Shown: in pieces, positions 1 to 8,139 of the stretch
How the letters are laid out: the number at the start of each line of letters is the position of its first letter
Numbering within the stretch: position 1 is the stretch's first letter
NCBI GenBank assembly: GCA_963700375.1
Contig: CAVOXF010000006.1
Coordinates: forward strand, 124,001 to 188,000
Source: JAHEEL01 sp963700375
Lineage (GTDB): Bacteria > Actinomycetota > Acidimicrobiia > Spongiisociales > UBA5794
DNA: 64,000 nucleotides
Reading direction: 5' to 3'
Position numbers and translations under genes: made by a program
Notes under the pieces: model-generated
Told to the model about the DNA's origin: nothing
Databases searched by the model: none
The model's input: only the letters and a program-made list of their open reading frames with translations

Positions 1-630
1 CATGGCTTTCCCCGATGCCGTCAGCAGCGTCCTTCTCCGGTCGATCCGACCGTGACCGTCCGTAGCCCCGCTCCAGGAGATCTCCTGTGCTTCGAGGGTC
101 AGATGTGCGATACCGGCCGGCACCGTTCCGCCGAGGGGTCTCAGCAGCAAGGTGGTCCCCCGATTCCTGGCGAGCGCCGCGAGCTTTCTGACCGCTGCGT
201 CCTTCGCCCCTGCCGGGACCTCTGCAAGCACCGCCGCAGCACCGTCGAGGAGAGCAGCAACAGCCTTCCCCCACCGAACAACGTCCCGACAACGGGCAAT
301 CACCAATCGGTCGGGTTCGATGCCAACTTCCCATGCAGCAATCGGGCTGAGCCATCCACGCACATCGAGGTAGGCGACGGATCCCGTTCTGGCGTGACCG
401 GAGAGCATGACCAACCCCAGCCGTGTCATCCCAAGCCCTGTCTCACCGGCAAGTACCCCGACTTGACCCGGAGCAAGAGATGGGAGATCAAGTCCCCGGT
501 CCCCAGTCTCCGGTCCCCAGTCCGTACCCCAAGCAGCACCGAGAGCGAGATCCTGCTCGCAGCTCGCAGCTCGCAGCTCGTAGCTGGTGACTGGCGACTG
601 GCGACTGGCGACTCCCTGTTCTCCTGCCAC
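1..630 (-). CDS. ImuA'-like RecA-fold protein, 5' part, cut by the window edge
   Basis: An uninterrupted minus-strand frame of 210 codons runs from GTG at 630 off the left edge. AGGAG lies 8-9 bases upstream of this GTG. The readable part resembles the actinobacterial ImuA' family (Rv3395c-like), a RecA-fold accessory of the ImuB/DnaE2 mutasome used in error-prone translesion synthesis. It has a degenerate Walker A (AGETGLGMTRL, Lys replaced by Met) near residue 60. Further on come the strand-helix pattern DRLVIARCRDVVRWGKAV and a later ARNRGTTLLL strand. A perfect LexA box lies 72 bp upstream, as expected for SOS control. Residues 9-45 are encoded by heptamer repeats and are unlikely to be conserved. 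imuB or dnaE2 would be expected beyond the edge. The family call is by recognition, not alignment. Confidence 0.7.
   Translation of the reverse strand, partial: MAGEQGVASRQSPVTSYELRAASCEQDLALGAAWGTDWGPETGDRGLDLPSLAPGQVGVLAGETGLGMTRLGLVMLSGHARTGSVAYLDVRGWLSPIAAWEVGIEPDRLVIARCRDVVRWGKAVAALLDGAAAVLAEVPAGAKDAAVRKLAALARNRGTTLLLRPLGGTVPAGIAHLTLEAQEISWSGATDGHGRIDRRRTLLTASGKAM
494..616. repeat. Two heptamer-period tandem repeat arrays
   Basis: Positions 494-528 read as 7-base units (ccccggt, ccccagt, ctccggt, ccccagt, ccgtacc). Positions 561-616 read as eight 7-base units that drift gradually from agctcgc through agctggt to gactggc. Both lie inside the 5' coding part of the ImuA'-like gene. They resemble the short heptameric tandem repeats known from cyanobacteria. 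A related array sits at the 3' end of trmD. Confidence 0.85.
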
Positions 631-701
631 TCGCCGGCTCTCCTATCGCGTGCCGGCGACCTGCCGGGCTTTCACCGGCGCTCTGCCGGATACACACCTT
701 A

Positions 702-717
702 TCGAACATATGTTCGA
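702..717. promoter_or_regulatory. LexA (SOS) box
   Basis: TCGAACATATGTTCGA is a perfect 16-bp palindrome matching the actinobacterial LexA consensus TCGAAC-N4-GTTCGA. It lies 72 bp upstream of the ImuA'-like GTG start and 49 bp upstream of the divergent dodecin gene. It most likely controls the ImuA'-like gene, whose homologues are SOS-induced. An effect on dodecin is possible because the intergenic region is short. Confidence 0.9.
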
Positions 718-765
718 TTCACAAGTGCGGTACCCTAGAGACGTACCAACGAAAGGAGCCGGTTC

Positions 766-972
766 GTGTCGATTGCGAAGGTGATTGAAATCACCTCTAC
801 ATCCCCGGGGAGCTTCGAGGATGCTATCCGTAAGGGAATCGCCAAGGCGCAGCAGACCATCGACAATATCCGGGGAGCCTGGATATCCGAGCAGAAGGTC
901 GTGCTCGCCGAAGACGGGACCATCAAGCATTTCCGCGTCGACATGAAGCTCACGTTCGTGCTCGACGACTGA
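766..972 (+). CDS. Dodecin family flavin-binding protein
   Basis: The 68-residue product has dodecin length and pattern: MSIAKVIEITSTSPGSFEDA at the N terminus, a long helix, then two strands with FRVDMKLTFVLDD at the end. Dodecins form small dodecameric cytosolic shells that bind FMN, riboflavin or CoA and buffer free flavin. The aromatic flavin-stacking position appears to be the Trp in GAWISEQKVV. The start is GTG with AAAGGAG about 8 bases upstream. It is monocistronic, divergent from the ImuA'-like gene, and followed by a strong terminator. Confidence 0.9.
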   Translation: MSIAKVIEITSTSPGSFEDAIRKGIAKAQQTIDNIRGAWISEQKVVLAEDGTIKHFRVDMKLTFVLDD

Positions 973-994
973 CGGCTCACGTGTCCCACACGCG

Positions 995-1023
995 AGAAGC
1001 CCCGGGCATTGCCCGGGGCTTCT
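995..1023. terminator. Strong bidirectional hairpin terminator
   Basis: A perfect 13-bp GC-rich stem (AGAAGCCCCGGGC and its complement) has a 3-base loop. It lies between the ends of the convergent dodecin and pnp genes. There is no long T tract, which is common in high-GC genomes. Confidence 0.8.
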
Positions 1024-1045
1024 GCTCGCTCTCGATCGGTTCTCG

Positions 1046-3451
1046 CTAGGCGAGGCCGTCCTCGAACTCGTCTTCAAACGAAACAACGGTACGGCCGGGC
1101 TTGGCCTCGCCACCGCTGTCGTTGCTGCGGTCGTTCCCACGATCACGCTGTCCGCGATCCGCGATCCGTCCGCGTCCCCGTCCACGGTCTCCGCCACGAT
1201 CGCCACCACGTTCGCCGCGGGTCCCGTTGCGGTCGCTACGACCTTCGTTGGAGTCACTGCCGCGATCCTCACGTGAAGGCTGCGAATCGCCGCCTTCGGG
1301 TGCTTCGGGCGCGTTCGCAAGGTCAAGGCTGACCTTGCCACGGTCGTCGATCTCGCGGACCACGACCTCGACCTTGTCGCCGAGGGCGAGCACGTCCTCG
1401 ACCCGGTCGATGCGCTTGCCGCCGCCGATCTTCGAGATATGCAGCAGACCGTCACGGCCGGGAAGGATGTTGACGAAGGCACCGAACTTCGTGATGTTCA
1501 CGACTTCGCCTTCATACGTCTGGCCAACGTTGGCCTCCGGCGGGTAACCGATGGCGAGGATCCGCTCCTTGGCGAGTTCCAGCGACGTCGTATCTGGGGC
1601 ACCGACGCGAATGGTCCCGTCGTCCTCGATCTCGATCGTGGCGCCGGTCTCGGCTTCGAGTTCCCGAATCGTCTTGCCCTTCGGTCCGATGACCTCGCCG
1701 ATCTTGTCCTTCGGGACGGAGATCGCTTCGATCTTCGGAGCAGTGGGAGCAAGCTCGTCACGGGGCGCCGGCAGCACGTCGGTCATCTTGCCGAGGATGT
1801 ACAGCCTGGCATCCTTCGCCTGCCCCATCGCGCTGATGAGCACCTCGGCAGGCAGCGACTCGATCTTGGTGTCGAGTTGCAGCGCCGTGATCATGTCCTC
1901 GGTCCCTGCAACCTTGAAGTCCATGTCGCCGAGGGCATCCTCGGCCCCGATGATGTCGGTGAGGGTGACGAACTCGCCGTCCTGATTGATGAGGCCCATG
2001 GCGATTCCCGCGACCGGCGCAGCAATCGGAACACCGGCATCCATCAGCGAGAGCGACGATCCACAGACCGACGCCATCGAAGAAGAGCCGTTGGACATCA
2101 GCACCTCGGAGACGAGGCGGAACGCGTACGGGAACTCCTCGTCATTGGGGATCACCGGCAGCAACGCCTTCTCGGCGAGCGCACCATGACCGATCTCGCG
2201 ACGCTTCGGGCCACGCATGAAGCCGGCTTCACCGGTGGCGAACGGCGGCATGTTGTAGTGGTGCATGTAGCGCTTGGAGTCTTCGATGGAGATGGTGTCG
2301 AGCATCTGCTCCATCTTCAGCATCCCGAGTGTGGTGACGTTGAGGACCTGGGTCTCGCCGCGCCGGAAGAGTCCGGAGCCGTGGGCTTCGGGGATCAATC
2401 CAACCTTGACGTCGATCTCACGAATGTCGGTGACGCCGCGGCCGTCGAGACGGACCCCTTCGGCAACGACGCGAGAACGCATGACCTGCTTCTGGACGGC
2501 CCGGTAAGCGTTGGACGCTGCATTCGCCCCGTCGACGTCGTCGTCGTCGAGGGCGAGTTCGGCGAGGACCGCTTCCTTCGCGACGGCCTCGGCTTCGAGG
2601 CGCTCCGTCTTGTCGGCAATGGTGCCGAGCGCTTCGAGCTTCGGTTTCGCGATCGAGGCGACACGGTCGTACATCTCGGACGAGTAGTCCTCGAAGATCG
2701 GCCAGTCGTAGGAAGCAGCCGGCCCGACAGCTTCGAGCAGTTCGAGTTGCATGTCGATCAGTGTGGCGATGTAGCCCTTGGCCTCTTCGAGCCCACGGGC
2801 GACCGTCTCTTCATCGCTGGCCTGCTGACCATCCTGGACGAGACGGTACCCGTCTTCGGTGGCACCGGCTTCGACCATGGCAATGTCGATCTGGCCGTTC
2901 GCGTTCTTCTTGCCGGCGACGACGAGATCGAAGACGGCGCCTTCGAGCTGTTCGTACGTCGGGAACGGGACCCACGAGCCGTCGATGAGGGCGAGCCTCA
3001 CTGCACCGATCGGTCCGTCGAACGGAAGCGAGCTCAACGTCAGGGCACTCGAGGCGCCGTTGAGCGCCGGAATGTCGTAGGCGTTGATGAGGTCGGCCGA
3101 AAGGACGGTTGCCACGACGTGCGTGTCGTTGCGGTAGCCCTTCGGGAAGTTGGGGCGGAGCGGACGGTCGATCAGCCGGCAGGTCAGGATGGCCTTCTCG
3201 GTTGCGCGTCCCTCACGCCGGAAGAACGAACCGGGGATCTTGCCGATGGCGTACATACGCTCCTCGACATCCACGGTCAGCGGGAAGAAGTCGGCGCCTT
3301 CGCGCAGCCGCGTCGATGCGGTTGCGGTGACGAGGACTTCGGTGTCTCCGACACGCACCGTTACGGCGCCGTCGGCTAGCAGGGCAAGTTCACCGGAGCG
3401 GAATTCGACTTCCACATCTCCGACACGCCCACGAATGGCAGTCTCAGCCAA
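1046..3451 (-). CDS. pnp: Polynucleotide phosphorylase
   Basis: PNPase is the phosphorolytic 3'-5' exoribonuclease of mRNA decay. The order is RNase PH domain 1, an all-helical linker, RNase PH domain 2, a KH domain (IGEVIGPKGKTIRELE) and an S1 domain (GAFVNILPGRDGLLHIS). The tail of about 80 residues is rich in Arg, Gly and Asp (RGGDRGGDRGRGRGR). Such tails are common in actinobacterial PNPases and may add RNA binding. I chose TTG at 3451 because AAGGAG lies 8 bases upstream and conserved sequence (AETAIRGRVGDVEVEF) starts there. This gives 801 residues. An in-frame ATG at 3520 would add 23 unconserved residues. It follows rpsO, the usual pair. Confidence 0.95.
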   Translation of the reverse strand: MAETAIRGRVGDVEVEFRSGELALLADGAVTVRVGDTEVLVTATASTRLREGADFFPLTVDVEERMYAIGKIPGSFFRREGRATEKAILTCRLIDRPLRPNFPKGYRNDTHVVATVLSADLINAYDIPALNGASSALTLSSLPFDGPIGAVRLALIDGSWVPFPTYEQLEGAVFDLVVAGKKNANGQIDIAMVEAGATEDGYRLVQDGQQASDEETVARGLEEAKGYIATLIDMQLELLEAVGPAASYDWPIFEDYSSEMYDRVASIAKPKLEALGTIADKTERLEAEAVAKEAVLAELALDDDDVDGANAASNAYRAVQKQVMRSRVVAEGVRLDGRGVTDIREIDVKVGLIPEAHGSGLFRRGETQVLNVTTLGMLKMEQMLDTISIEDSKRYMHHYNMPPFATGEAGFMRGPKRREIGHGALAEKALLPVIPNDEEFPYAFRLVSEVLMSNGSSSMASVCGSSLSLMDAGVPIAAPVAGIAMGLINQDGEFVTLTDIIGAEDALGDMDFKVAGTEDMITALQLDTKIESLPAEVLISAMGQAKDARLYILGKMTDVLPAPRDELAPTAPKIEAISVPKDKIGEVIGPKGKTIRELEAETGATIEIEDDGTIRVGAPDTTSLELAKERILAIGYPPEANVGQTYEGEVVNITKFGAFVNILPGRDGLLHISKIGGGKRIDRVEDVLALGDKVEVVVREIDDRGKVSLDLANAPEAPEGGDSQPSREDRGSDSNEGRSDRNGTRGERGGDRGGDRGRGRGRIADRGQRDRGNDRSNDSGGEAKPGRTVVSFEDEFEDGLA

Positions 3452-3604
3452 TTGGATCTCTCCTTCGTTGGAGCGGCGACCAATTGGCAGTGGGTAGGCC
3501 TCGACAAGGCCAAGTCCCATCCACTGACAACTGGTACCACCGCATTGGTATGCGAGGGAGCGTCGAATACGCCGGAAGCGGCCCGAAAGCCGCCTCCGTC
3601 TGCG

Positions 3605-3862
3605 CTATCGGCGCAATCCCAGTTTCGCGATCAGCGACCGGTAGCGCTCCACATCTTGATCGTGGAGGTACCGGAGGAGTCGCCTGCGCTTACCGACCAT
3701 CATCAACAGCCCTCTACGGCTGTGGTGGTCCTTCTTGTTGACCTTGAGATGCTCGGTTAGGTGGTTGATGCGTTCGGTGAGCAGCGCTACCTGGACCTCC
3801 GGAGATCCGGTGTCCGTAGCGTGCGAGCCAAATTCATCGACGACGGTCTGAGTTTCGTTCAC
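3605..3862 (-). CDS. rpsO: 30S ribosomal protein S15
   Basis: The 85-residue product carries the S15 signature: GSPEVQVALLTERINHLTEH, then HHSRRGLLMMVGKRRRLLRYL. S15 binds 16S rRNA early in 30S assembly. GTG at 3862 is chosen because GAAGGAAAG precedes it at good spacing and S15 homologues begin there. An upstream in-frame start at 3913 would add 17 unconserved residues. pnp follows after 153 bp, an arrangement conserved across bacteria. Confidence 0.95.
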   Translation of the reverse strand: MNETQTVVDEFGSHATDTGSPEVQVALLTERINHLTEHLKVNKKDHHSRRGLLMMVGKRRRLLRYLHDQDVERYRSLIAKLGLRR

Positions 3863-3953
3863 GGAGGTTCTTTCCTTCGCGACAGAGTACGCGGGCGATT
3901 GCCCGAACGTCATGATAGCAAGCCCGGCGCCTAACGGGCCAATCCTGGCCCGT

Positions 3954-4208
3954 TCATGTGCCCGCCTTCTGAAGGCGGCCGGGGTTCGGTTCTCGAACGA
4001 TCAGGCCGTGTACGAGGGGGATTCCCACGGCGGTCGCGCCGACGACGAGAATCGCCCCAGCCTCGGGGCCGCCCTCGACGATCCCGCGTCGGACACCGAA
4101 CTCGGCGAGTCCGATCGACACGGAGAACTGTCCCGACAGCAGAATCCCCGACCCGAGCGCTTCCCGCCGCTTGGACGTTGGTACCGGCCGGACCGGTTCC
4201 GTGTCCGG
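3954..4208 (-). pseudogene. C-terminal remnant of a cation:proton antiporter
   Basis: This 84-codon open stretch has no usable start codon. It follows an in-frame TGA (4209-4211) and ends at TGA 3954. Its translation contains REALGSGILLSGQFSVSIGL and, later, GAILVVGATAVGIPLVHGLI. These look like the last two membrane segments of a CPA-type Na+/H+ or K+/H+ antiporter. I find no upstream remainder of such a gene in 4209-4375, so it appears to be a decayed 3' fragment. It lies directly downstream of an intact antiporter gene but is not a copy of that protein's corresponding segment. Confidence 0.55.
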
Positions 4209-4375
4209 TCACAGGTCGAGGATCATCCGTTCTACCCGGTCCGGGGAGCGTCACCCGCCGCGCCCCTTGCCCGTCGGTGGCCAACTCCGATCTCGTGAAA
4301 TCGTCACAGACGTGCCGCCAGAAACGACGCCTCGGCGCTGGCCGTATCGGGGAGAGCGGAGGCGGAGCGGTGTGC

Positions 4376-6511
4376 TCAGTTGGTGTTTACGAGCAGAACC
4401 GGACAGTTGGCGAGCTGCAGGATCTCCTCGACTCGTGGTCCCAGGTGAAGACGGGCCGACCCGGGACGGAGACTGCTACCCATCACGAGCAGGTCGATAT
4501 CTTGCCGTGACATTGCGTGGAGAATGTCATCGACGAAATCGCCGCTGCCCATCACCACGTCGCCGGTCACCGTTGCCGAATATGACTCACCGACCCGCTT
4601 GATGTCCGCGACAACCTCGCGACCGAGAGCGACGCGTCTCTCGGCGAGACGCGCCGGGACGCCACTTCGAGGGTAGCTCGACTGAGGGACCACGTGCACA
4701 ACGTTGAGCTCCGCGTCGCCTGCAAGTGTCAATGCGAGGCGAGCGGCACCGCGAGACGTCTCGGTTCCGTCGACCGGTACCATGATCCGCCGCGGCGGCC
4801 ACGAGACGCGGTCGACCTCATGACCCGCCACGATGAGGACAGGGCAAGGAGCGAGGCGGGTCACCGTATCGACGACGGGGTCGAAAAGTCCTTCATCGGC
4901 CGCGATTTCGGGTGCACCGAGCACGACGAGGTCGAATCCGGTGCGAGCCAAACGGAGAATCTCTGCAGTTGGATCGTCACCGATCTCGACTACGCATTGT
5001 GAATGCCCGAATCGAGGGGCGAGCGTCTCCAGCAACTTGTCAGCCATCGGTTGCGCGTCGGCGTCGGGCACAACCGTGAGAAGTGTCACTTGAGCCGTCG
5101 GGCTGATCGATCGCACCAGCTCCGCGACGACCTCGTGCACTGGTGCCACCCCCGGTCGGGTACGTACGGGTACGAGAATCCGGCGCGGCGACTGGCCACC
5201 AATGGGTCCCATCGACTCCCGAGCTAGGCGCTTGTCCTCCTCATCGTCAGGTGCCACCCGTTGGAGAAACGCTCGTACCAGGGGCGGGGCGAGCATCGAT
5301 GTCACCACGGACGTGAGCACGATGATCGCGTAGATCTCGTTCGAGAGGATGCCTAGGTTCAGCCCTATCGAGGCGACGATGATCCCGATGGCGCCGCGAG
5401 CGTTGAGTGCCGCACCGTATGCGAACGAGGTCCACACGTCCACGCCCATCAATCGAGCCACCAACGCCGCTCCAAAGCACTTGCCGGCGATGGCCACGAT
5501 GAGGGTGATAATCGCGATGCGGAGTGTTGCCATGTTGCCGAGAATCGCCACATCAACCTGGAGACCGGCGATCGCAAAGAACACCGGGGCGAAGACGGCG
5601 AGAGCCATCGTGTGGAGGCGAGCTACGACTTCGACTGGTAGGCGGGGATTCAACCCGAGGACCACGCCGGCAAGCAACGCGCCCATGACCGCTTCAATCC
5701 CGAATGCCATGGCTACCGCGCCGAACGCCAAGGCGACTGCGACCGCAAGCGTCAAGACGCCATCCGGGGTGGTTCCACGGTCTTGGATGAACCCGAGGGC
5801 CCGATCAACGATCCGGCGGCCGAGGGTCAACGTGAGGCCCATGAATACGAGGACCTTTGCGGCCGCCAGCACCAACGTCCAGGGTGAAGTCGACTCCTCG
5901 TTGGCGAGTGCCACAACCACTGACAGCAGGATCCAGGCCACGGTGTCGTCGATCATCCCTGCAGCCAACACAGTCTGCCCGAAGCTCCGTCGGATCAGCC
6001 CGAGGTCCAGCAAGATCTTGGCGATTACCGGTATCGCCGACACGGCCAGCCCCGTAGCGAAGAACAGTGCAAACACCGTCGGCCGTCCCGGGTTCGCGAC
6101 CAAGCTCTCAGGGACCAGATACGCAACGAAGTAGCCGAGAACGAAGGGCAATACGAGCCCACCCACGGCAACCCCCGCTGCCACTCGTGCATTGCGACGA
6201 ATCAGGTCGAAGTCCGTCTCGAGGCCCGTGAGCATCAACAGGAAGATGGCACCCAGGAGGCCAATCAGTCCGAGAAGCCACCCACCGGCATCGCTTTGCG
6301 GAGTGAACCACGACGTGACCGATGGCCAGAGACGGCCCAGCAGTGATGGGCCCAGCAGGAGGCCGGCGAGCAGTTCACCAACCACGGAACTCTGGCCCAA
6401 CCTCACGGCGAGGGCGCCAAGACCCCTGGCGCTGACCAGCAGCACAGAGAAGGAAACCAACAACTCGAGAACGGCCTCGTGCGGTGCCGCCAGCGACGCC
6501 AACGCGACCAT
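4376..6511 (-). CDS. Cation:proton antiporter with two C-terminal universal-stress domains
   Basis: The 711-residue membrane protein has a CPA2/Kef-type antiporter domain over about residues 1-410 with some 12 hydrophobic segments. These include GQSSVVGELLAGLLLGPSLL and LTGLETDFDLI near the N terminus. Two UspA-like domains follow at about 445-570 (RRILVPVRTRPG) and 575-711 (RRIMVPVDGTETSRGAARLA). Transporters of this class exchange K+ or Na+ for H+. The Usp domains probably sense nucleotide or stress signals in the cytosol. The gene is monocistronic on its strand and ions cannot be assigned from sequence. Confidence 0.88.
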   Translation of the reverse strand: MVALASLAAPHEAVLELLVSFSVLLVSARGLGALAVRLGQSSVVGELLAGLLLGPSLLGRLWPSVTSWFTPQSDAGGWLLGLIGLLGAIFLLMLTGLETDFDLIRRNARVAAGVAVGGLVLPFVLGYFVAYLVPESLVANPGRPTVFALFFATGLAVSAIPVIAKILLDLGLIRRSFGQTVLAAGMIDDTVAWILLSVVVALANEESTSPWTLVLAAAKVLVFMGLTLTLGRRIVDRALGFIQDRGTTPDGVLTLAVAVALAFGAVAMAFGIEAVMGALLAGVVLGLNPRLPVEVVARLHTMALAVFAPVFFAIAGLQVDVAILGNMATLRIAIITLIVAIAGKCFGAALVARLMGVDVWTSFAYGAALNARGAIGIIVASIGLNLGILSNEIYAIIVLTSVVTSMLAPPLVRAFLQRVAPDDEEDKRLARESMGPIGGQSPRRILVPVRTRPGVAPVHEVVAELVRSISPTAQVTLLTVVPDADAQPMADKLLETLAPRFGHSQCVVEIGDDPTAEILRLARTGFDLVVLGAPEIAADEGLFDPVVDTVTRLAPCPVLIVAGHEVDRVSWPPRRIMVPVDGTETSRGAARLALTLAGDAELNVVHVVPQSSYPRSGVPARLAERRVALGREVVADIKRVGESYSATVTGDVVMGSGDFVDDILHAMSRQDIDLLVMGSSLRPGSARLHLGPRVEEILQLANCPVLLVNTN

Positions 6512-6801
6512 TGGTTCTCCCGATCAGTCGGCCGGCATCAGCACCGGACGGGCCCATGCGTTGCGCACGATCCTATCAGAGGAGCAGCGATGGGCACGGG
6601 CGACGTCGCGGAATATGGTCGACCAGTCCATGCGACGATCGACCGCAGGGCAGGCGCGTACTGATAGGAGAGCCGGACCGAACGCGCCGGTCGACGGCCG
6701 CATCGATCCGATGCCCGGTCGGCGTGGGACAGCGAGTCGACGGGCCTCCCGGTGCTCGACCTCCAGCGACCCGAACGAGGTCGCCACGCAAGAAGCTACC
6801 G
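6512..6801. other. Intergenic stretch without a recognisable gene
   Basis: The antiporter start is at 6511 and the degraded cupin-like stretch begins near 6802. In between, no frame on either strand shows a start with a ribosome binding site and a recognisable protein. This may be the eroded 5' part of the cupin-like gene or upstream control sequence for the antiporter. Confidence 0.5.
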
Positions 6802-6993
6802 AATCCAGACTCCGCCTCGCCCCATGTGCACCGTCGGGAAGATGATGCCTGGTATCTGCTCAGCGGTCGTTGCCGGTTCACCGCCGACGACTGCGTGAAC
6901 AACCACAGGAATCCAGACATCTCCGCAGGGAGCAGCACGACGACGACCGGACCGATCCCCCACGCCGTCGCAGAGGGGCCACCCGACAGACCA
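6802..6993 (+). pseudogene. Degraded cupin-domain fragment
   Basis: One plus-strand frame reads PHVHRREDDAWYLLSGRCRF and then SAGSSTTTTGPIPHAVAEG. This matches the two cupin motifs (HxH...E...G, then G...PxxPH) of small quercetinase-like cupins at the right spacing. The metal-binding Glu is Asp here. No start codon or conserved N terminus is visible upstream, and the similarity stops where the convergent lipase-like gene ends. I read it as a truncated pseudogene. The call rests on motif recognition over about 60 residues. Confidence 0.45.
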
Positions 6994-8088
6994 CTAGTAC
7001 ACGAATGGTCGGGTGAAGAGACGACGGAGGTCCCACAACGACACGACCCGCTTCGGTTTCGGCCACGCGCACGAGCCCGTCGTCCGAGCCTCCGCCGCGA
7101 TGCAACCGGCCACGGTGTCGTTGTGGAGCACCGAATTGTGGGCTTCTCCCATGCGCTTCCACATCCCCGTGAGACTCGGGAAACGCCCAAACATGCTTCC
7201 ACCGCCGTCGTCGAGGTCGTACACCCGGACCCGATCCGGGCGGTCGCGAAAGTTGGTGAAGACAGCGTCCGGGTTGCGGATGATGACGACCTCGACACCG
7301 GAACGCTCCCCGAGCCCCTCACGAACGTCCCAGCATCCGTTCCACCCGCACCGCACCGGGTCGAATAGGCCGTCGTCCGCGGTGTCTCCGTGGAACCAGC
7401 CCAGGCTCTGGAGCAGGCCGAGCGGTCCACGCGAGATCGGCGGATCGAGGATGGTGGCTCCGAAAACGGCACCCACGCCGGTCGACGGCTCCTCGTCCCA
7501 CCGGCCGACCACCTCGGTGATGACCGCTCCACCCTTGCTGTGCCCGACGAGGTAGATCGGCCGCCCAGTGGACGCAAGCGCCGCAAGGTAGGCGCCGAGT
7601 GCGTCGGCGGCATCCGCGGCGGGAGCGCGCCGAGATGCCTCGATCTGGTCGGCCGACGGCCACGCCCATCGATAGTCGAACACGCGCACATCGCCGGATC
7701 GGATGCCCATTCTCCCGGCGAGATCGTCGAACCCGTCCGGGTCTCCGCCGTGTCCTGGAACATACACAAAGAGCGGCTCCTGAGGGACAGCGGCGGCTCC
7801 CCAACGTCGGCGCCGAGTAAGGATGGCCGTCGTGATCAGCGCGGCGCCCAGCCCGGCCCCGCCGGCCGGCGCAACGGGGATCCTCAGCGGACTCCGGATG
7901 GGGCGAGCCGGCTCGCGCGTGGCGAGCCCGAGCCCGCTGCCGGGTGATCCCATAACCGCCGACGCTGGGCCGGGGGCATCACCGCCCTCTACGGCGGACG
8001 ACACATCGGGTTGAACGGCACATGGCGCCAGGAGCGATGCAGCGAGAATGGCGGCGCCGATGAGCGTACCCGGCACACTGGGTTCCAA
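6994..8088 (-). CDS. Secreted or membrane-anchored alpha/beta-hydrolase (lipase-like)
   Basis: The 364-residue protein has a hydrophobic N terminus (about residues 8-25) suggesting export. A proline- and glycine-rich linker follows, then a second hydrophobic segment with a basic edge (GAALITTAILTRRRR, about 83-97). The alpha/beta-hydrolase fold starts at LFVYVPGHGG. The nucleophile elbow GHSKGG puts the catalytic Ser near 184. A possible acid lies in AVFGATILDPP or later, and the His may be in MGEAHNSVLHN. The start is TTG 8088 or GTG 8076, with no strong ribosome binding site for either. The substrate is unknown. It could be a lipase or esterase, or a DUF-type hydrolase. Confidence 0.7.
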   Translation of the reverse strand: MEPSVPGTLIGAAILAASLLAPCAVQPDVSSAVEGGDAPGPASAVMGSPGSGLGLATREPARPIRSPLRIPVAPAGGAGLGAALITTAILTRRRRWGAAAVPQEPLFVYVPGHGGDPDGFDDLAGRMGIRSGDVRVFDYRWAWPSADQIEASRRAPAADAADALGAYLAALASTGRPIYLVGHSKGGAVITEVVGRWDEEPSTGVGAVFGATILDPPISRGPLGLLQSLGWFHGDTADDGLFDPVRCGWNGCWDVREGLGERSGVEVVIIRNPDAVFTNFRDRPDRVRVYDLDDGGGSMFGRFPSLTGMWKRMGEAHNSVLHNDTVAGCIAAEARTTGSCAWPKPKRVVSLWDLRRLFTRPFVY

Positions 8089-8139
8089 TCCCGGGGAGTG
8101 CGGGGGTGGTGATCACGATGCCGGGTCGCCGGAGCGACG

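Noticed and set aside
1439..3379. 646-codon plus-strand frame opposite pnp
   Set aside because: It is the antisense shadow of a conserved gene, without ribosome binding site or recognisable domains. High GC makes long antisense frames common.
3452..3604. Hairpin between rpsO and pnp as terminator or RNase III site
   Set aside because: The best stem is only 5 bp with a mismatch, so there is no clear structural support.
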